This document shows, piece after piece, positions 60,379-64,000 of a DNA stretch of 64,000 nucleotides (the first letter of the stretch is position 1; each line of letters starts with the position of its first letter). The notes beneath the pieces are model-generated. The model had not been told where the DNA came from. It saw nothing but the letters and a program-made list of their open reading frames with translations, and made no database searches. Source of the stretch: WHSW01 sp963759295 (lineage in GTDB: Bacteria; Actinomycetota; Thermoleophilia; Solirubrobacterales; 70-9); the NCBI GenBank assembly GCA_963759295.1, contig CAVWYT010000012.1:10295-74294 (forward strand). Direction: 5' to 3'. The position numbers and the translations under genes are program-made.

Positions 60379-60438
60379 GGCCACTGACCCCGGCGGCCTT
60401 GCCGACAGCGGCAGCTGACTAGCCGGAGGCTTCGGACC

Positions 60439-61155
60439 TCAGCGCTTGCGCGCGAGGTATGCGGTTAGACCGCGCGGCAGCGGCTCTCCGGCGTAGCCGC
60501 CGGGAAGGGTGTGCGCCGCGAACCCGGCGGCGCGAAGCGCGCCCAGCACCTCAGCGGGGCGATGAAGGCGCAGCCGGTGCAGCTCCTCGCCGCGACGAAA
60601 GCGGCCACCGCCGCGATCGCGGAAGCTGACGATTCGACGCCTGAGCTCGTCGCCCGCACGGCTCACCTCGACCATCACCGCCCAACCCTCCCCTTCCGTC
60701 CAGGTTCGCTCGGCGGCGACCGGCGCGCGGCGAGGCGTGGCGAGGTCGAACAGGAACAGTCCTCCGACACGAAGGGCGCCGGCGATGCGGGCAAGCACGC
60801 GATCGAGATCGGCAGCACGACCTGAGGTCTGGGCGATGTAGCCCAGCACCTCCCCCACCGCCAGCGCGGCGTCGCAATCGGGCGGCAGCGGGGCGTCGAC
60901 GAGCGAACCGATCTCGAAGCTCGCCCGCGGCGCGCGCGCTCGGGCGAGTTCGATGAACGCCGGCGACGAGTCCAGCGCTCGCACATCGTGACCCGCCTCG
61001 CTGAGCAGGCGGGCGGTCGTTCCGTCCCCGCACCCGAGCTCGAGCACCCTGGAGCCCGGCGCCAGGCGGGGCAGAAGCTCAGCGGCGGCGGCCGACGCGA
61101 TCGCGGTGAATCCGGCCGCATGAATCGCGGCCAGGTCCTCGCCGTAGCGCTCCAT
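60439..61155 (-). CDS. Class I SAM-dependent methyltransferase
   Basis: The 238-residue enzyme has 'RVLELGCGDGTTARLLSEAG', 'VRALDSSPAFIELARARAPR', 'AALAVGEVLGYI' and 'ALRVGGLFLFDLATPRRAPV'. Substrate unknown. It is the last gene of a minus-strand run beginning at the right edge of the window, 56 nt after the cyclase-family gene. Confidence 0.8.
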   Translation of the reverse strand: MERYGEDLAAIHAAGFTAIASAAAAELLPRLAPGSRVLELGCGDGTTARLLSEAGHDVRALDSSPAFIELARARAPRASFEIGSLVDAPLPPDCDAALAVGEVLGYIAQTSGRAADLDRVLARIAGALRVGGLFLFDLATPRRAPVAAERTWTEGEGWAVMVEVSRAGDELRRRIVSFRDRGGGRFRRGEELHRLRLHRPAEVLGALRAAGFAAHTLPGGYAGEPLPRGLTAYLARKR

Positions 61156-61211
61156 CCGTATCCCTCAGGACGCGCCGGCGTCGCCGCTCAAGCGGGACGA
61201 GCGCGAGCAGT

Positions 61212-61994
61212 TCACGTACGCGGAACCCCTTCGACCCGCTGCTGGTCGGGGACGATCGCCACGACGCGGGCGGGAGCGGCGCTGCCGCCCTCGATCCGGA
61301 GTGGGAAGCAAGCGACCTGAAAGCCCTGGTCCGGCAGCGAGCCGAGGTTGAAGAGGCGCTCGATCTGCGAGTAGGCCAGGTCCACCTGGTGCGCCGCCCA
61401 GAAGATGCCCGTTTTGCCCTCCGTCTTCGCCCGCTCGGCCTGCAGGTGCAGGGGGGCGTCCCAGCCCCATGCGTCGATCCCCATCACCCGGACACCCCGC
61501 TCGTAGAGCCAGCGGGTCGCCTCGGCGCTGACGCCGGGGCCACGGGCGATGTAGTCGGGCTGGTCGTAGAACTGATCGCGTCCCGTGCGAACCAGGACGA
61601 TGTCGAGCTCCCGCAGCTCGCGCGGCAGGCGCTCCTCGACATCGGCGGCAGAGAGCGCCTCGCCATCGGCGCGATCGGTCGCCTCGATCACGACCCCCGG
61701 CGCGTAGAACCACTCCAGCGGCAGCTGGTCGATCGTCTGCGCCGGCCGGCCGGCGATCGTGGAGTTGTAATGCCAGGGCGCGTCGACGTGGGTCGAGTTG
61801 TGGGTGCCGAACCGGAGGAAGGTCTCCGTGGTCCAGCCCTCGCCGTCGCGAAGCAGCTTGCGGTCGACTCCGAAGATGGTCTCGATCGCCGCCGCTCCCT
61901 GGGCGTGGTCCTGAAACTCGATCTCGGTACGCAGCGGCTCCGGGTACTCCGGCGAGTCGGGTCGGATCGGCGCGGAGAGGTCAATCAGGGGCAT
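61212..61994 (-). CDS. Cyclase family protein (kynurenine formamidase-like metal hydrolase)
   Basis: The 260-residue protein starts 'MPLIDLSAPIRPDSPEYPEP' and has the metal-binding signature 'FGTHNSTHVDAPWHYNST' of the cyclase/kynurenine-formamidase fold, then 'DIVLVRTGRDQF', 'GPGVSAEATRWLYERGVRVM' and 'GIDAWGWDAPL'. Such enzymes hydrolyse cyclic or acyl amides and lactones. Its start overlaps the SRPBCC gene by 14 nt, so both belong to one transcript. Confidence 0.82.
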   Translation of the reverse strand: MPLIDLSAPIRPDSPEYPEPLRTEIEFQDHAQGAAAIETIFGVDRKLLRDGEGWTTETFLRFGTHNSTHVDAPWHYNSTIAGRPAQTIDQLPLEWFYAPGVVIEATDRADGEALSAADVEERLPRELRELDIVLVRTGRDQFYDQPDYIARGPGVSAEATRWLYERGVRVMGIDAWGWDAPLHLQAERAKTEGKTGIFWAAHQVDLAYSQIERLFNLGSLPDQGFQVACFPLRIEGGSAAPARVVAIVPDQQRVEGVPRT

Positions 61995-62451
61995 CGCGCC
62001 CCCGATCCTCGAAGCGCCGCTCGAGGTTCTCGACCGTCTCCTCCAAAGCCTTCCTCACCGCGCGGCGGACGATAGTCCGGTCGAACAAGCGTCGCGGTCC
62101 CCGCCGTGGCCGGTACCTGACCATGAGCCGGTAGTCGAACCCGTCTCCGGCCTCGGAGAAGTGCCGCTCGTGCTCGGCGGCAGGGAGGCCGCGCTGCTCG
62201 CTTCTGTAGGAGACCAGCCTGTTGGGCTCGAGCTTCCGAAGGGTCATCGCGAGCTCGGTGGGGCGTCCCATCAGCCGCAGCGACAATCTGGCGCGATCGC
62301 CGGGCTGCCGCCAGCGCGACCCGGGCTCGATCGCGACCAGGCCCGGCCAGTAATCGGGCCAGTTGGCGGTGTCCGTGATGTAGTCGAAGCCCTCGCGGAG
62401 CGGGACGGCGAAGCGATGGTCGACCGCAACCTCGATCACTCCGTCGCTCAC
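61981..62451 (-). CDS. SRPBCC family protein
   Basis: The 156-residue single-domain protein has 'EVAVDHRFAVPLREGFDYIT', 'NWPDYWPGLVAIEPGSRWRQ', 'LRKLEPNRLVSYRSEQRGLP' and a basic helical end. It binds a hydrophobic ligand or acts as a cyclase/dehydratase-type enzyme; which is unknown. The GTG 62451 start overlaps the upstream stop (GTGA). Confidence 0.75.
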   Translation of the reverse strand: MSDGVIEVAVDHRFAVPLREGFDYITDTANWPDYWPGLVAIEPGSRWRQPGDRARLSLRLMGRPTELAMTLRKLEPNRLVSYRSEQRGLPAAEHERHFSEAGDGFDYRLMVRYRPRRGPRRLFDRTIVRRAVRKALEETVENLERRFEDRGRDAPD

Positions 62452-63026
62452 GCCTGCGCCCGTCCGATCGCGAGGGGGTCGACCGGCGGCGGCTGGAGTT
62501 CGCGAACCGCGTCGAGGGTGCGCAGCGTCCGATCCGGAAGGACCTCGTAGTCGACCGGGTCCGAGGCCGCCGCCGTGTAGGCGTGAATCGATAGGGCAAC
62601 GCCGTGGTCGGGCTCGTGCCTGACTCGGTGGATGCAGTCGGAGCCGAAGCTGAATGCCGTCTCCGCGCGCCGGGTGTGGGTGTGCTGAGTGACGACCCGT
62701 CCGTCGACGACCCCGATCGTGTCCTCGACCAGCAGGCCGCTGCAGATGAACACCGCTCCGCTCGCGCCGCCGTGGTCGTGGAAGACGGTGTCCTGGCCCG
62801 CCGCCCAGCCGAACAGGGCTATCTCCAGCTGCGGGGTCTTGTAGAGCACCCTGTGGCTGCGTCGCTCCAAGTCGAAGCTGACGGCATGGCCCCACAACCA
62901 GGGGGATCGACCGACGTCGGTGACGATTTCCTCGATCTCCTCGAGCCTTTCAGGGGAGGCCGTCATCAGCGTCTCGTCCAGCCATCCGCCCAGCGCCGGC
63001 GCCGCGTTCCTGGTCTCCGTTGCCAT
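62448..63026 (-). CDS. Cysteine dioxygenase-like cupin
   Basis: The 192-residue protein has the iron-binding cupin pattern 'FHDHGGASGAVFICSGLLVE' (His-x-His), a later His in 'SDCIHRVRHEPDHGVALSIH', and the C-terminal 'DYEVLPDRTLRTLDAV'. Related enzymes add O2 to the thiol of cysteine or similar thiols to give sulfinates. It lies 30 nt after a flavin monooxygenase gene, so oxidation of a sulfur compound is plausible. Confidence 0.82.
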   Translation of the reverse strand: MATETRNAAPALGGWLDETLMTASPERLEEIEEIVTDVGRSPWLWGHAVSFDLERRSHRVLYKTPQLEIALFGWAAGQDTVFHDHGGASGAVFICSGLLVEDTIGVVDGRVVTQHTHTRRAETAFSFGSDCIHRVRHEPDHGVALSIHAYTAAASDPVDYEVLPDRTLRTLDAVRELQPPPVDPLAIGRAQA

Positions 63027-63056
63027 CCTCGTTCCTCCTCTGGTCGGGATTCACAG

Positions 63057-64000
63057 TCAGGGGCGGCGAGCCGCCCCGGAGCTCAACGCGGGGCGCGGGG
63101 GTTCGGTGATGCCGCCAACCCCGACGGGTCGTCCCTCGCGAAGCTCGCGGTGGATCGCCCTCGCGGCCCGCCGCGCCTCCTTGCCCATGTAGCCGAGTCC
63201 GCCGGGACGCGGCAGGTAGCCGATGAAGCGCAGACCCTCGGCGGCCGGGCGCGGCCCGATCGCCTTCGGCATCTCGCGGTCGTCGAGCACCCCGAGGTGG
63301 CCGACCAGCGGCTCGAGCTCGCGCCGGTATCCCGTCGCGCAGATCACCGACGCCGGCTCGAGCCGCGTCCCGTCGGCCAGTTCGACCCCGCTCGAGTCGA
63401 GCGACTCGACGGCGGCGACGATCTCGATGCGACCATCCTTGACGGCCTCGATCACCTCGGCGTCGACGATCGCGGGTACCTTCCCCCGCCGGCGCACGTC
63501 GGTGAACACGCCCTGTTCGGGCGCCGGCAGGCCGTACTCGGTCAGGTCGCCCAAGTCCATGCGACTGGCGAAGCGCGCGATCCGGTCGGCGACTCGGGTC
63601 GGCAGATGCCAGAGCCAGGTCCCGATCAGGTCCCCGGGCACCGGCCCGGGACCCTGGCGCAGCAGGATGTTCGGTGGAGTGCGAACCGCAAGCCAAACTC
63701 TGGCGGCGCCACCCTCTGCCAGCTCGTGGGCGATCTCCATCCCGGAGCTGCCGGCGCCCACCACCAGCACCCTCTGAGCCTTGAACGGCGCGGCGTTCCT
63801 GTATCGCGACGAGTGAAGCAGGGCGCCCTCGAAGGAGTCGCGGCCGGGCCAGTCGGGGATCAACGGACTCTGTTCGTGGCCCAGCGCGACGATCACCTGC
63901 GGTGCGCGCAGCTCACCCTCGCTGGTGTGGACCACCCATGTCCCGCCACCCCGCTCGATCCGCTCGACGCGCGTCCCCGGACGCAGCTCGATCCCCTCTT
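63057..64000 (-). CDS. Flavin-containing monooxygenase-like protein, 5' end beyond the window
   Basis: The visible 313 residues lack the N-terminal FAD motif, which lies past position 64000. The NADPH-binding site 'RVLVVGAGSSGMEIAHELAE' is present, preceded by 'VIVALGHEQSPLIPDWPGRD'. The region 'SVICATGYRRELEPL' carries the ATG(Y/F) motif of FMO/BVMO-type enzymes. The frame stays open to the edge ('EGIELRPGTRVERIERGGG'). It starts the minus-strand run that includes the cysteine-dioxygenase-like gene. Confidence 0.82.
   Translation of the reverse strand, partial: EGIELRPGTRVERIERGGGTWVVHTSEGELRAPQVIVALGHEQSPLIPDWPGRDSFEGALLHSSRYRNAAPFKAQRVLVVGAGSSGMEIAHELAEGGAARVWLAVRTPPNILLRQGPGPVPGDLIGTWLWHLPTRVADRIARFASRMDLGDLTEYGLPAPEQGVFTDVRRRGKVPAIVDAEVIEAVKDGRIEIVAAVESLDSSGVELADGTRLEPASVICATGYRRELEPLVGHLGVLDDREMPKAIGPRPAAEGLRFIGYLPRPGGLGYMGKEARRAARAIHRELREGRPVGVGGITEPPRPALSSGAARRP

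Overview
The window is about 64 kb of very GC-rich DNA. Gene content points to an actinobacterium of the class Thermoleophilia (Solirubrobacterales-like). The signs are a small 'MGLLDDAIREHLELKRR…' protein, several secreted RTX-like proteins, many GTG/TTG starts, tightly overlapping genes and a SARP-type regulator. This placement is inference from protein style; there is no rRNA in the window to confirm it.

Layout. (1) 1-7.4 kb: a broken tyrosine recombinase beside tRNA-Ala(CGC), a GGDEF protein with about four frameshifts, a frameshifted lineage protein, an intact CDF transporter and CmcI-like methyltransferase, tRNA-Ala(TGC), a frameshifted histone-deacetylase-like gene, and 3' fragments of acyl-CoA dehydrogenase and YceI genes. 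Disruptions are far denser here than in the rest of the window. (2) 7.4-18.7 kb: a truncated molybdenum hydroxylase fragment, then one continuous minus-strand operon of 12 genes for form I Mo/Cu CO dehydrogenase. It runs from four small membrane proteins through coxM, coxS, coxL, an XdhC-YHS fusion, a MocA-like nucleotidyltransferase, coxD and coxE to a Cys-containing 61-residue protein. A second XdhC gene is divergent. (3) 18.7-22 kb: a 1094-residue MFS / cNMP-binding / patatin fusion. (4) 22.2-27.1 kb: a seven-gene minus-strand cluster of unknown function, with two paralogous Gly-rich 11-residue-repeat proteins, a Lys-rich protein, an SRPBCC protein and a CsbD-like protein. (5) 27.4-40.8 kb: methyltransferases, a rhodanese, FAD oxidases, a patatin, a DegV protein and small membrane proteins. 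(6) 40.9-50.8 kb: a BTAD/NB-ARC regulator with a SARP-like operator before an FAD-linked oxidase, an MFS-cNMP-binding protein with a CRP-like box, a FecR-like secreted protein and a CHASE2 nucleotide cyclase. (7) 50.8-60.4 kb: an orphan Phd-like antitoxin, a selenium-binding protein (methanethiol oxidase family), RTX proteins (one behind a structured leader), a GST, an ECF sigma/anti-sigma pair and a TIR-membrane-DUF4352 protein. (8) 60.4-64 kb: a minus-strand run of methyltransferase, cyclase-family hydrolase, SRPBCC, cysteine-dioxygenase-like and flavin monooxygenase genes.

How they may work together. The cox operon should let the cell oxidise CO, possibly at trace concentrations, as an electron source. 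The XdhC and MocA-like proteins supply the matured molybdenum cofactor, and CoxD/CoxE help insert it. Two transporter-like proteins with cNMP-binding domains, a class III cyclase and a CRP-like box suggest a cyclic-nucleotide circuit. The best candidates for undescribed biology are the seven-gene repeat-protein cluster, the MFS-cNMP-patatin fusion, the four membrane proteins heading the cox operon, and the three-way-junction leader at about 55.45 kb.
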